From JALXDT01 sp964634755 (GTDB lineage: Bacteria > Acidobacteriota > Aminicenantia > JAMOAD01): DNA of 10,041 bases. Location: NCBI GenBank assembly GCA_964634755.1, contig CAZWJH010000083.1, positions 1 to 10,041 of the forward strand. Direction: 5' to 3'. The notes under the pieces were generated by a model. The model saw only the letters and a program-made list of their open reading frames with translations. It was not told the origin of the DNA and ran no database searches. Every line of letters starts with the position of its first letter. Position 1 is the stretch's first letter. A program made the position numbers and the translations under genes. This document shows positions 1-6,952 of the stretch, piece by piece.

Positions 1-5
1 GTGCC

Positions 6-34
6 TTGACATCAAAATTCATTCAATTTATACT
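6..34 (+). promoter_or_regulatory. Sigma-70-type promoter for the pmbA-like gene
   Basis: TTGACA at 6-11 and TATACT at 29-34 are separated by exactly 17 bp, which is a near-consensus housekeeping promoter. Transcription would be expected to start about 7 bp past the -10 box, at or within a base or two of the ATG at 41. The transcript would therefore be leaderless or nearly so, and no Shine-Dalgarno sequence is present before this ATG. The match is seen directly. Its activity is inferred, and the window edge hides what lies upstream. Confidence 0.6.
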
Positions 35-40
35 TACCAA

Positions 41-1390
41 ATGGACTATAAAGCTTTTGCAAGAGATATCATACTCTCAGCCAAAAAAAAGGGGATCGAA
101 CAAACAGAGATTCTTTTGATAATGGAAGAAGCAAAGGAAGTTTCCGTAAGAAACGGACAGACGGATTCTATTAATGAGAACATATCTTTGAGTTCAAGAA
201 TAAAATTGATAAAGGGAAATAGAGATTACCTGATTACTTTAAGCAATTTTGACAAAAAAAAGATAGGAAAGGCAATAGATGATAGCTTAAAATATCTTAC
301 ACTTCAAAAACCTGATGATGCAATTTCCCTTCCCCTTGAAAAAGAATTGGGAAGTGTGAGCGGAGAGCTTTTTATTGAAGATAAGGGAAAAATCCCTTCG
401 ACCGATGCAATCAAAAAAAAATTAATAAAAATGGAAAAAAATGCTTTCGAATATGATAAGAAAATTAAATATTCGGAAGGTGCTTTTTATAATTTTTCAA
501 GGATGAATATCCACATTGCAAATTCTCTCGGCTTTTACGGAGAATTTTCAAAAACAGCTCATTCATTTTATATTTCTGTGGTTGCAGAAGAAAAAGGAGA
601 AAAGAGAACAGGAGGCTTTTGGTCTGAAAATGTTTTTTTTGATGCATTGGAAAATGAAAAAATATTGGGAGTGAAAGCCGGAGAAAGGGCATTGAGAAAA
701 TTGGGATCAAAAAAGCCTAAAACAGGAGAATATCCTGTAATTTTCGACAATATAACAGCAAGTTCCATAATAGAGATATTATCCGAATTGGTTAATGGGG
801 AGAATGTGTATAAAAAAGCTTCTGTTTTTTCGGATAAATTAGGAGAAATTATTGGTAGCAGTATAATAACAATAATGGATAATCCTCTTATAAAAAAACT
901 TCAGGGAAGCAGACCCTTTGACGGAGAGGGCGTTTATTCAAGGGAAAAATTCATTTTTAACAAAGGAAAACTTACAAGCTACATAGTTAACGATTATTAT
1001 TCGAAAAAATTAAAACACAGAATAACCTCAAACTCATCTTTTGAAACAGAATCAATAAATGGAATAAGCCCTTCGAATTTTTACCTTATTCCCGGTGAAA
1101 TAGATGAAGGGGATCTCATAAACTCAATAAAAAAAGGAATTTACATCACTGGTCTCTTTTCTGTGGACAGTATAAACACTGCCACAGGAGATTTTTCATG
1201 GGGAGCGGAAGGGTTTATGATCGAAAGAGGAAAACTAAGCTATCCAATCTCAGAATTCACAATTGCCGGAAATATTATTGATTTGTTAAAAAACACAATA
1301 GAAAAATGTGATAATATAGATTTTAACAGAGGAGAAATTGCTTCTCCCTCCATTTTAGTAAACAAAGGAATAACAATAGGAGGTAAATAG
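41..1390 (+). CDS. pmbA: TldE/PmbA-family protein (TldD/TldE peptidase partner)
   Basis: This 449-residue protein has the usual length of the TldE/PmbA (U62) family. In characterised members TldE pairs with TldD to form a cytosolic peptidase that trims unfolded peptides and modified-peptide precursors such as microcins. Family-typical segments are visible: an N-terminal domain, a P-F-D-G-E-G stretch at 292-297, a T-G-D-F-S motif at 382-386 followed by E-G-F at 390-392, and a C-terminal P-S-I-L-V then I-G-G ending. There is no HExxxH zinc motif, which fits the non-catalytic TldE/PmbA half rather than TldD. The ATG at 41 gives the normal N-terminus, but the frame is open to base 2, so an upstream start outside the window cannot be excluded. 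No ribosome binding site precedes it. It abuts the next gene without a gap. No tldD is visible; it may lie to the left. Confidence 0.9.
   Translation: MDYKAFARDIILSAKKKGIEQTEILLIMEEAKEVSVRNGQTDSINENISLSSRIKLIKGNRDYLITLSNFDKKKIGKAIDDSLKYLTLQKPDDAISLPLEKELGSVSGELFIEDKGKIPSTDAIKKKLIKMEKNAFEYDKKIKYSEGAFYNFSRMNIHIANSLGFYGEFSKTAHSFYISVVAEEKGEKRTGGFWSENVFFDALENEKILGVKAGERALRKLGSKKPKTGEYPVIFDNITASSIIEILSELVNGENVYKKASVFSDKLGEIIGSSIITIMDNPLIKKLQGSRPFDGEGVYSREKFIFNKGKLTSYIVNDYYSKKLKHRITSNSSFETESINGISPSNFYLIPGEIDEGDLINSIKKGIYITGLFSVDSINTATGDFSWGAEGFMIERGKLSYPISEFTIAGNIIDLLKNTIEKCDNIDFNRGEIASPSILVNKGITIGGK
1378..1384 (+). promoter_or_regulatory. Strong ribosome binding site inside the pmbA 3' end
   Basis: AGGAGGT lies 6 nt before the ATG at 1391. 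It is made from the last codons of the pmbA-like gene. This supports the 1391 start and co-translation of the two genes from one message. Confidence 0.8.
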
Positions 1391-2200
1391 ATGAAAAAAG
1401 TTACAGTTTTAGTGATTATTGTTTTCTTTGCTTTTTCCTTGTTTGCCATTGAAGATGTTTTCAAGGAAGCCGATCAATTATACAAAGANNNNNNNNNNNN
1501 NNNNNNNNNNNNNNNNNNNNNNNNNNNNNNNNNNNNNNNNNNNNNNNNNNNNNNNNNNNNNNNNNNNNNNNNNNNNNNNNNNNNNNNNATTGTAAAAGAG
1601 AAAAGAGAAAAAGAATTTTACCCGGGGAAAAAGGATTTTACATTTTTTGAGAATCCAACAAAAACAGAAAAAAACATATTTTTCAAAAAGGAAGGAAGTA
1701 CAATCACAGGCGAAAAGGAAGTTTACACTCTTCCGGAAGATTTTATTTCCTTTTATATTGAAGGAAAAGATTTGTATCTTTTAAAAAGGGAAGGTGAATA
1801 TTACATAGTAAAATATTTTAAAGTAAATGCAAGCAATCCCTATCCTCCCCTGAATGTGAGCCAAAGATGGGAGCACAATTATTCACTATATGCCGAAGAA
1901 TACATAAATGAAATAAGATGGGCCAATAATTCTCTGAACAGTAATGTCCAATACTATAATATTTACAGAAAGTTAAAAACAGAACCTTATTCAGCGCTTA
2001 AAAAAATTGATAAGGTAGATGCAAATGTTTATTTTTACTGGGACAGAGGACTTAATAAGGAAGAAGAGAGTAAATATATTTACGGAGTCTCGGTAGTGGA
2101 TATTACTCTCATAGAAAGTAATATTGCAACAACAGACGGTAAATTCATAGCACTCACAAAAGGACCTATTTATCAGTGGATCTTTAAAATAAACAATTAA
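1391..2200 (+). CDS. Exported protein with C-terminal FnIII-like domain, interrupted by an assembly gap
   Basis: The first 32 codons encode a classic Sec signal peptide: M-K-K, a hydrophobic core to about residue 18, and a probable cleavage after F-A at 18-19. A helical E-A-D-Q-L-Y-K stretch follows that resembles the start of a TPR helix. Bases 1489-1588 are 100 N. After the gap, about 203 codons continue in the same nominal frame. Their last ~105 residues (about 1835-2145) look like a fibronectin type III domain: P-P-x-N-V entry, a central I-R-W, Y-Y-N-I-Y-R-K, and a late Y-I-Y-G-V-S strand. The product is probably periplasmic or surface-exposed, with a role in binding or assembly. Function is unknown. 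It sits directly after the pmbA-like gene and 26 bp before the MFS gene. The two parts are probably one gene, but the true gap length and frame are not known, so the 269-residue length is only nominal. Confidence 0.6.
   Translation: MKKVTVLVIIVFFAFSLFAIEDVFKEADQLYKXXXXXXXXXXXXXXXXXXXXXXXXXXXXXXXXXXIVKEKREKEFYPGKKDFTFFENPTKTEKNIFFKKEGSTITGEKEVYTLPEDFISFYIEGKDLYLLKREGEYYIVKYFKVNASNPYPPLNVSQRWEHNYSLYAEEYINEIRWANNSLNSNVQYYNIYRKLKTEPYSALKKIDKVDANVYFYWDRGLNKEEESKYIYGVSVVDITLIESNIATTDGKFIALTKGPIYQWIFKINN
1489..1588. other. Assembly gap of 100 N
   Basis: The unknown bases number exactly 100, a conventional placeholder for a scaffold gap of unknown size. Sequence on either side is coding: a signal peptide on the left, and the body of an exported protein on the right. 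The gap could hide a short internal stretch, tandem repeats, or even a gene boundary. Confidence 0.97.
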
Positions 2201-2214
2201 GTAAAGTTATTTAA

Positions 2215-2220
2215 AAGGAG
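2215..2220 (+). promoter_or_regulatory. Ribosome binding site of the MFS gene
   Basis: AAGGAG is followed by a 6-nt spacer and the ATG at 2227, in a 26-bp intergenic space that has no visible promoter or terminator. This supports the chosen start and read-through from the upstream gene. Confidence 0.75.
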
Positions 2221-2226
2221 AGAGCT

Positions 2227-3540
2227 ATGACTGAAGAGTTAAAGAAGTATCCTTTTTTTCACCCCGCAACAAAACTGTACAGGTTCACTATACTCATTTT
2301 TGTGAGTCTTTTAACATTCGGTAGCTACTTTGCTTATGACATCATAGGAGCAATTGCCCCCACCCTTGTTAAAGAATTGGGAGCACAAAGGGGAACAGTT
2401 GGTTCTTTCTACACTATGTACAGTATTGCAGCTATTTTATCTGTTTTTATCGGAGGAGTCTTAATAGATAAACTCGGTACAAGAAAAGCAAGTATGCTAT
2501 TTTCAATCTTAGTTTTCATAGGTTCTGCAATAGTTGCTTTTGCTCACAGTATCCCAATGCTATTTTTGGGCAGATTTATTTTCGGTGCAGGTGCCGAGCC
2601 TCTGGTTGTTGCTCAAAGTTCCATCTTAGCTCGATGGTTTAAAGGGAAGGAATTAGCTCTTTCCTTTGGAATAGCACTAACAGTGAGCAGACTCGGAACT
2701 CTTTTCAGTTTTAACACAGGAGAGCTTATTGCAAAGCACTTTGGTGGCTATAAGTATTCTTTAATCGCAGCAATGCTATTTTGCGCTGTTTCTCTTATTG
2801 CCAATATTGTTTATGTCTTAATGGATAGGTACGGAGAAAAGAAACTTGAGCTCGAAGAGGAAGGAGCAGAGGAGAAAATAGTCTTAAAAGATATAAAAGA
2901 TTTTAAACCTTCCTTCTGGTATGTTACCCTCCTTTGTGTAACCTTTTATTCAGCAATTTTTCCTTTCACAGCCCTTTCAACAGATCTTTTTGTGGATAAA
3001 TGGCATATTCCGAAAGTCGCACCAAGCGGAGGAAGCTTCTTCCATCAGGTGTTCAACAATTTCTTCCATATGTTTAGCACTGCGGGAGGTATAACATCTA
3101 TTATAATCTTTGCTTCTATGATTGCAGCACCGTTTGCCGGACATTTAGTGGATAAAATCGGTAAAAGAGCCACTCTTATGATAGTAGGCTCCCTTTTAAT
3201 GATTCCCGCTCACCTTTCAATGGGACTCACCCATATTTATCCGGTCTATCCCATGATCATTTTAGGTCTTGCCTTTGTTTTGGTTCCAGCTGCAATGTGG
3301 CCTTCAATTCCTCTGATCGTACCCAAAGAGAAGGTAGGGACAGCTTTCGGACTTATGACAACAATTCAAAACATAGGCCTTGCTTTATTCCCATTCCTTA
3401 ATGGAAAACTCAGAGATATTACCCATTCTTACACAGCCAGTATGATAATGTTTGCATCTTTGGGTGTATTCGGGTTAATTTTTGCAGTACTCTTGTTAAG
3501 AGCAGATAAAAGAGAAGGCGGTATATTAGAAAGAGCTTAA
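2227..3540 (+). CDS. Major facilitator superfamily transporter
   Basis: This 437-residue inner-membrane protein has the 12-helix MFS layout: six hydrophobic segments up to about residue 200, a charged cytoplasmic loop rich in Glu and Lys (about 200-228), then six more. The MFS motif A appears in loop 2-3 as G-V-L-I-D-K-L-G-T-R-K (77-87), and its half-repeat in loop 8-9 as G-H-L-V-D-K-I-G-K-R (305-314). Secondary transport driven by an ion gradient is expected. The substrate cannot be read from the sequence; the family includes sugar, organic anion, nitrate and drug carriers. It is the last gene of the left-hand plus-strand unit. Its stop codon overlaps the stop of the convergent lipoprotein gene, and no terminator hairpin is visible. 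Family assignment is secure, substrate unknown. Confidence 0.92.
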   Translation: MTEELKKYPFFHPATKLYRFTILIFVSLLTFGSYFAYDIIGAIAPTLVKELGAQRGTVGSFYTMYSIAAILSVFIGGVLIDKLGTRKASMLFSILVFIGSAIVAFAHSIPMLFLGRFIFGAGAEPLVVAQSSILARWFKGKELALSFGIALTVSRLGTLFSFNTGELIAKHFGGYKYSLIAAMLFCAVSLIANIVYVLMDRYGEKKLELEEEGAEEKIVLKDIKDFKPSFWYVTLLCVTFYSAIFPFTALSTDLFVDKWHIPKVAPSGGSFFHQVFNNFFHMFSTAGGITSIIIFASMIAAPFAGHLVDKIGKRATLMIVGSLLMIPAHLSMGLTHIYPVYPMIILGLAFVLVPAAMWPSIPLIVPKEKVGTAFGLMTTIQNIGLALFPFLNGKLRDITHSYTASMIMFASLGVFGLIFAVLLLRADKREGGILERA

Positions 3541-4988
3541 AACTTTTCCCAATTATCAATATACTGAAATAGAGAAGAATTGGAATGTAATAGAGAGGGA
3601 ATTCTAATTTTCAGATTCTTTCTATAATAAACTTTAAAATAAGGAGTAGGCAAAAAAATCAAAGGTATTTTTTTCATTAGTTTTGAATAAAGAGTGGTAT
3701 AAATTTTCTTCCTGACAGAAAAATTAATCTCTTTTATGCCTTTCTCTATCAAAAGGTTCACACTTTCATCATCCAACCCCGCATAATTGACAGCTCCCTT
3801 ACTGTGCCAAATATCTCTCTGATTTGGGTCAGAATCAAACACATACCCCCCGATTGCCATCTCAAAAGCTCCTCCTTTTAACCTCTTCAAATAAGAAGCA
3901 TATTCAAGAGATATAATTTTTACTTCAATTCCACATGTTTTAAGTTGCTCTTTAATTATAGTTGCGTAAAGCCTTTTTACTCCAGATTCTGAGTTTATTA
4001 AGATTGAAAAAGGGGGCCCATTAAAAACACTCTGCTGAAATTTTTTCCAGCCTTTTTCTTTTACATTATATTCCCCTTCCTCAAAAAAACCGGAAATTAA
4101 CACAGGATATTCTGAATAGTAAACATCTCCTTTAAATGCTTCAACAATAGCTGAAAAATCAAGACATTCCTTTATCTTTTTTCTCAAGAAAATATCCCTT
4201 AATCTTTTATCTTTCAGATTAAAAACCAAATAATAGAGCATATTAATCTTATACCTTTTTTGAAGGATATTAGAATCATTTATCCTTTGTCTGAATTTAT
4301 AACCAGCTATTAAATCAACTTCTCCTTTCTTTAATTTTAAAAGAGCTGTCATTTTATCTTTTACAAATATAAATTTAATAAGTTTTTCTTTCTTCTTTAT
4401 AGTAAAGCTCCTTCCCCTCTTATATGAGAGGATTTCAAATCCTTTAGAAGAAAATGGGAATTTTGAATCATCCCCAAGAAATTTTTCTTGCACAATAGGA
4501 ATTGTAAGATATGAAAGCACAGGAGAAAAAGGATATTTGAGATTTATAATAATGCTGTTTCCATAAACTTTTATCTTTTTGATAAAACCATACTCCGAAG
4601 AAAAAGGGAAATTTCTTTGGGGATTAGAAAAGTATTTTAAATTTTCCATAACCTGCTTTTCCGTTATCCTCTCCCCATCTGTATAATGAAAACTCTTTCT
4701 AATTTTTAAAATTAAAGTAAGATGATTTTTCCAAAAATACTCTTTTACCAAATCCTTAACAATTTTTCCACTTTCATCATATGTAAAAAGTGAATGGTAT
4801 AATGGATAAAGCAAAAAAGTAGAGCTCAAATCTGTAGCAAAATGAGGGTTTCTGTGCAAAAGGTTTCCGAAAAAAGCAATTCTTATAATTCTTTTATCTG
4901 AAACCACTTCTTCCCTTTTCCCCAAAAAACAGCTGTTTAAAATAAAAAATATGGAAAAAAAGATAATAATCCAATACCTTTTTTTCAT
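3537..4988 (-). CDS. OppA-like extracellular solute-binding lipoprotein (SBP family 5)
   Basis: This 483-residue protein opens with a lipoprotein signal: positive M-K-K-R, a hydrophobic core, and a lipobox L-N-S-C ending at Cys20. It should be lipid-anchored outside the cytoplasmic membrane. The body follows the SBP_bac_5 pattern. There is a first lobe with R-N-P-H-F and Y-P-L-Y-H-S-L (46-67). Next comes the family signature around 97-113, with L-K-I-R-K then Y-T-D-G-E-R-I-T-E-K-Q-V. A D-I-F-L-R-K-K-I-K segment lies near 265-273, and a late lobe has Q-L-K-T-C-G-I-E-V and D-S-D-P-N. Characterised members bind oligopeptides, dipeptides, nickel or sugars for ABC importers. No permease or ATPase genes are in the window, so it is an orphan here. 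Its ATG overlaps the stop of the GT-C gene as ATGA, and the nearest purine-rich site lies about 20 nt upstream, so translation probably depends on reinitiation. Ligand unknown. Confidence 0.88.
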   Translation of the reverse strand: MKKRYWIIIFFSIFFILNSCFLGKREEVVSDKRIIRIAFFGNLLHRNPHFATDLSSTFLLYPLYHSLFTYDESGKIVKDLVKEYFWKNHLTLILKIRKSFHYTDGERITEKQVMENLKYFSNPQRNFPFSSEYGFIKKIKVYGNSIIINLKYPFSPVLSYLTIPIVQEKFLGDDSKFPFSSKGFEILSYKRGRSFTIKKKEKLIKFIFVKDKMTALLKLKKGEVDLIAGYKFRQRINDSNILQKRYKINMLYYLVFNLKDKRLRDIFLRKKIKECLDFSAIVEAFKGDVYYSEYPVLISGFFEEGEYNVKEKGWKKFQQSVFNGPPFSILINSESGVKRLYATIIKEQLKTCGIEVKIISLEYASYLKRLKGGAFEMAIGGYVFDSDPNQRDIWHSKGAVNYAGLDDESVNLLIEKGIKEINFSVRKKIYTTLYSKLMKKIPLIFLPTPYFKVYYRKNLKIRIPSLLHSNSSLFQYIDNWEKF

Positions 4989-6826
4989 AATTTGTAAATA
5001 AAAAACATCTCCTTATGAAAAACCGGTTTTTTTGATGAGAAAAATTTAATAAATTTTTTATACTCCTCTTTATTTAAACGATTATACTCCTTTTGAAGCC
5101 TCAAAAATTCACCAAGAGATAAAAAGATGTAGTCAAAACCATTCTTTTTTATTTTCTGAAAAAACTCCTTTGGCGTACGACTATTGTCAAGATAAGGCTT
5201 AAGGATTGAATAATCATAAGGAGAGGATACTGAATAAGCTTTCTTTAAGTAAAAAGTTCTTGGTTCTCCCACTATCAGGATTTTTCCTCCTGGGGAAAGC
5301 ATCATATTGATAAAGGAATATATTTTATATGCCGGGAAATGTCCTACTTTGTAAGTATATACGGAGGCCTTATGGGAATATAAAAGATAGGAAGAATAAA
5401 CCATTTCAAGAGTAGTGAAAGATAATACAAAATTTATAGCTATGATTATGAAGAAAAGTATTTCTAATAGTTTAGATCTAGTTTGTTCAAAAATTTCCAT
5501 CACAAAAGGAGTAAGAAAAAGAATTGAGATATAAAAATACCTTATACTACCTCCGAATAAACAACCGATAAAAGCAGAAATAAGAGCGAAAAATAATATC
5601 TTTAATCTTTTGGTTCCAAAAATAGCTATAAAAGGAAGGAAGACTAAAAAAATTGGACCGATTCTCCCTCCCGAACCATAATTTTTAAAAGACAATAAAT
5701 AAAGAGATCTAAAAATATCTTTAAAACTATGAATAATCTTTCCTACATCTCTTTTCAGATAATAATTTCTATTCGAATCCCAATAATTGCTCTTAAAAAC
5801 AGAGTTAAAGAAAGGATAAATAGGATTTGAAGTAAACACATAGTTTTTTATAAAAAGAGGTGAAATAAGAACTACTATTATAAATCCAACCGCAAAAACT
5901 TTTTTAATTCTTATTTTATCAAAAGGAAAAATTTCTAAGAACAAAAAGATTAAGATTGGAAACAAACTGAAGTATTTAATCCCTATGGAGAATCCGAAAA
6001 AAACTCCCGAAAACACATATCTTTTCTCCAAAAAATTTAGAATACCGAGAAAAATAAAAAGAGCCGCTATTATATCATTTTTTACTGTGGAAATGAGAAA
6101 AAGAGACACTGTCATTGAAAGTATGAGAAGAACAAGATATTTTCTTTTGCGGAGATTAAAATAGTTCTCGACAAAATCAATAAAGCATAAAATGAAAACA
6201 GAGGAGATCAAGAAGTGAAGCAATCGTGGTACAAGATCTCCTGTATAGACAGCAGGGATTAAAGATATTTCATAGTACACGGAAGTATTTGCATATAGAA
6301 AAAAAGGAGTTTTAACAAAGCCTCCATTTCTTAAATATAAGTTAGGTATCCCTAAATGATATACGAGAGTATCGTAAAAAGTTGAAGGTAAGGATGCAAA
6401 AAGGAAAGGTATAAGAAAAACAAGAAATTCAAGAGGGTTTCTCTTAAAAAAACTCGAGATTAATTTTATCCCTTTCTCCTTTAAATTCTCATTTTTAAAT
6501 ACAATAAAAAATATAATCGCTCCCATTAAATAATATAAACCGATAAAAAAAGAATTAAGAAGATGCAGAAAGGATATGATGTAAAAATAAAAAAAAGTAA
6601 AGATAATACCAGTACCTAAATTTTCAAGAATTGTTAAATCTTTTTTAATCAAGGAAGAAATAATAAAACCAATCAAAAAAATATTTAAAAACAGATATGT
6701 GGCTTTTATTAAAGGAATAATTAAAAAAATAGTATAATTAAAGAAGATAAGATGAATAGTAAAAACAACAGCTGCTATTGATAATATTATAAATGAAATA
6801 TCTTTCGTTTTTTTAAATTTTTCCAT
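4985..6826 (-). CDS. Polytopic GT-C type membrane glycosyltransferase (GT39/ArnT-like)
   Basis: This 613-residue protein has many hydrophobic helices from about residue 10 to 490, followed by a hydrophilic C-terminal tail of about 110 residues that is probably extracytoplasmic. The strongest family hint is in the first extracytoplasmic region: F-Y-D-T-L-V-Y-H-L at 150-158, followed by P-N-L-Y-L. This matches the conserved Asp and the D-x-x-x-Y-H pattern of bacterial GT39-like enzymes (D152, H157). Such GT-C proteins move sugars from polyprenyl-phosphate donors onto lipids, glycans or proteins on the outer face of the membrane. The acceptor is unknown. The ATG at 6826 is the only reasonable start, because an in-frame TAA lies 9-11 nt upstream. 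No good Shine-Dalgarno site is seen. It is the first gene of a two-gene unit with the binding lipoprotein. The coding strand is very A/T-rich, even for this window. Confidence 0.75.
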   Translation of the reverse strand: MEKFKKTKDISFIILSIAAVVFTIHLIFFNYTIFLIIPLIKATYLFLNIFLIGFIISSLIKKDLTILENLGTGIIFTFFYFYIISFLHLLNSFFIGLYYLMGAIIFFIVFKNENLKEKGIKLISSFFKRNPLEFLVFLIPFLFASLPSTFYDTLVYHLGIPNLYLRNGGFVKTPFFLYANTSVYYEISLIPAVYTGDLVPRLLHFLISSVFILCFIDFVENYFNLRKRKYLVLLILSMTVSLFLISTVKNDIIAALFIFLGILNFLEKRYVFSGVFFGFSIGIKYFSLFPILIFLFLEIFPFDKIRIKKVFAVGFIIVVLISPLFIKNYVFTSNPIYPFFNSVFKSNYWDSNRNYYLKRDVGKIIHSFKDIFRSLYLLSFKNYGSGGRIGPIFLVFLPFIAIFGTKRLKILFFALISAFIGCLFGGSIRYFYISILFLTPFVMEIFEQTRSKLLEILFFIIIAINFVLSFTTLEMVYSSYLLYSHKASVYTYKVGHFPAYKIYSFINMMLSPGGKILIVGEPRTFYLKKAYSVSSPYDYSILKPYLDNSRTPKEFFQKIKKNGFDYIFLSLGEFLRLQKEYNRLNKEEYKKFIKFFSSKKPVFHKEMFFIYKL

Positions 6827-6876
6827 GATTTTAGGTTATCATTTTTAAAAAATTTTTTCCAGAAAATATAAGATTC

Positions 6877-6905
6877 AGGATAGATTGTTATGCACCTGTT
6901 GACAA
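6877..6905 (-). promoter_or_regulatory. Candidate promoter for the GT-C/lipoprotein unit
   Basis: On the minus strand, TTGTCA (6905-6900) is followed after 17 bp by TATCCT (6882-6877). The -35 box has 5/6 and the -10 box 4/6 consensus matches. It would give a leader of about 44 nt, rich in A/T. A TATATT at 6870-6865 is an alternative -10 without a good -35. This is a weaker call than the opposing promoter. Confidence 0.35.
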
Positions 6906-6927
6906 TAAGCCCGTTAAAATTTATTAT
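6899..6927 (+). promoter_or_regulatory. Sigma-70-type promoter for the DUF362-hisS-FIST-Mur operon
   Basis: TTGACA at 6899-6904 and TATTAT at 6922-6927 are separated by 17 bp. The expected start near 6934 leaves a leader of about 19 nt that includes a GAGAGG ribosome binding site (6943-6948), 4 nt before the ATG. No leader long enough for a T-box or other riboswitch is present before this hisS-containing operon. Confidence 0.7.
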
Positions 6928-6952
6928 ATGATACTTTATTAAGAGAGGTCTC

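Noticed and set aside
83..94. A8-G4 run in the pmbA-like gene as a programmed slippage site
   Set aside because: The frame continues normally through a well-conserved family protein, and no useful alternative frame was seen. Such runs are common in this AT-rich DNA.
465..768. Two minus-strand open frames inside the pmbA-like gene
   Set aside because: They are antisense shadows of a clear protein family, with low-complexity Ser/Phe-rich translations.
1240..1464. Minus-strand frame across the pmbA end and the next gene's signal peptide
   Set aside because: It lies fully antisense to two real genes and their ribosome binding site. The composition reflects the AT-rich complement.
6841..6858. 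A-run/T-run palindrome that looks like a stem-loop
   Set aside because: It is made only of A and T with no G/C stem and lies upstream of both divergent genes, so it is not a terminator. It may just be flexible leader DNA.
6927..6932. TATGAT as an alternative -10 for the right-hand operon
   Set aside because: The spacing to TTGACA would be 22 bp, while TATTAT at 6922-6927 gives the ideal 17 bp.
6928..6952. A T-box or other amino-acid riboswitch before the hisS operon
   Set aside because: The predicted leader is only about 19 nt, too short for any known riboswitch.
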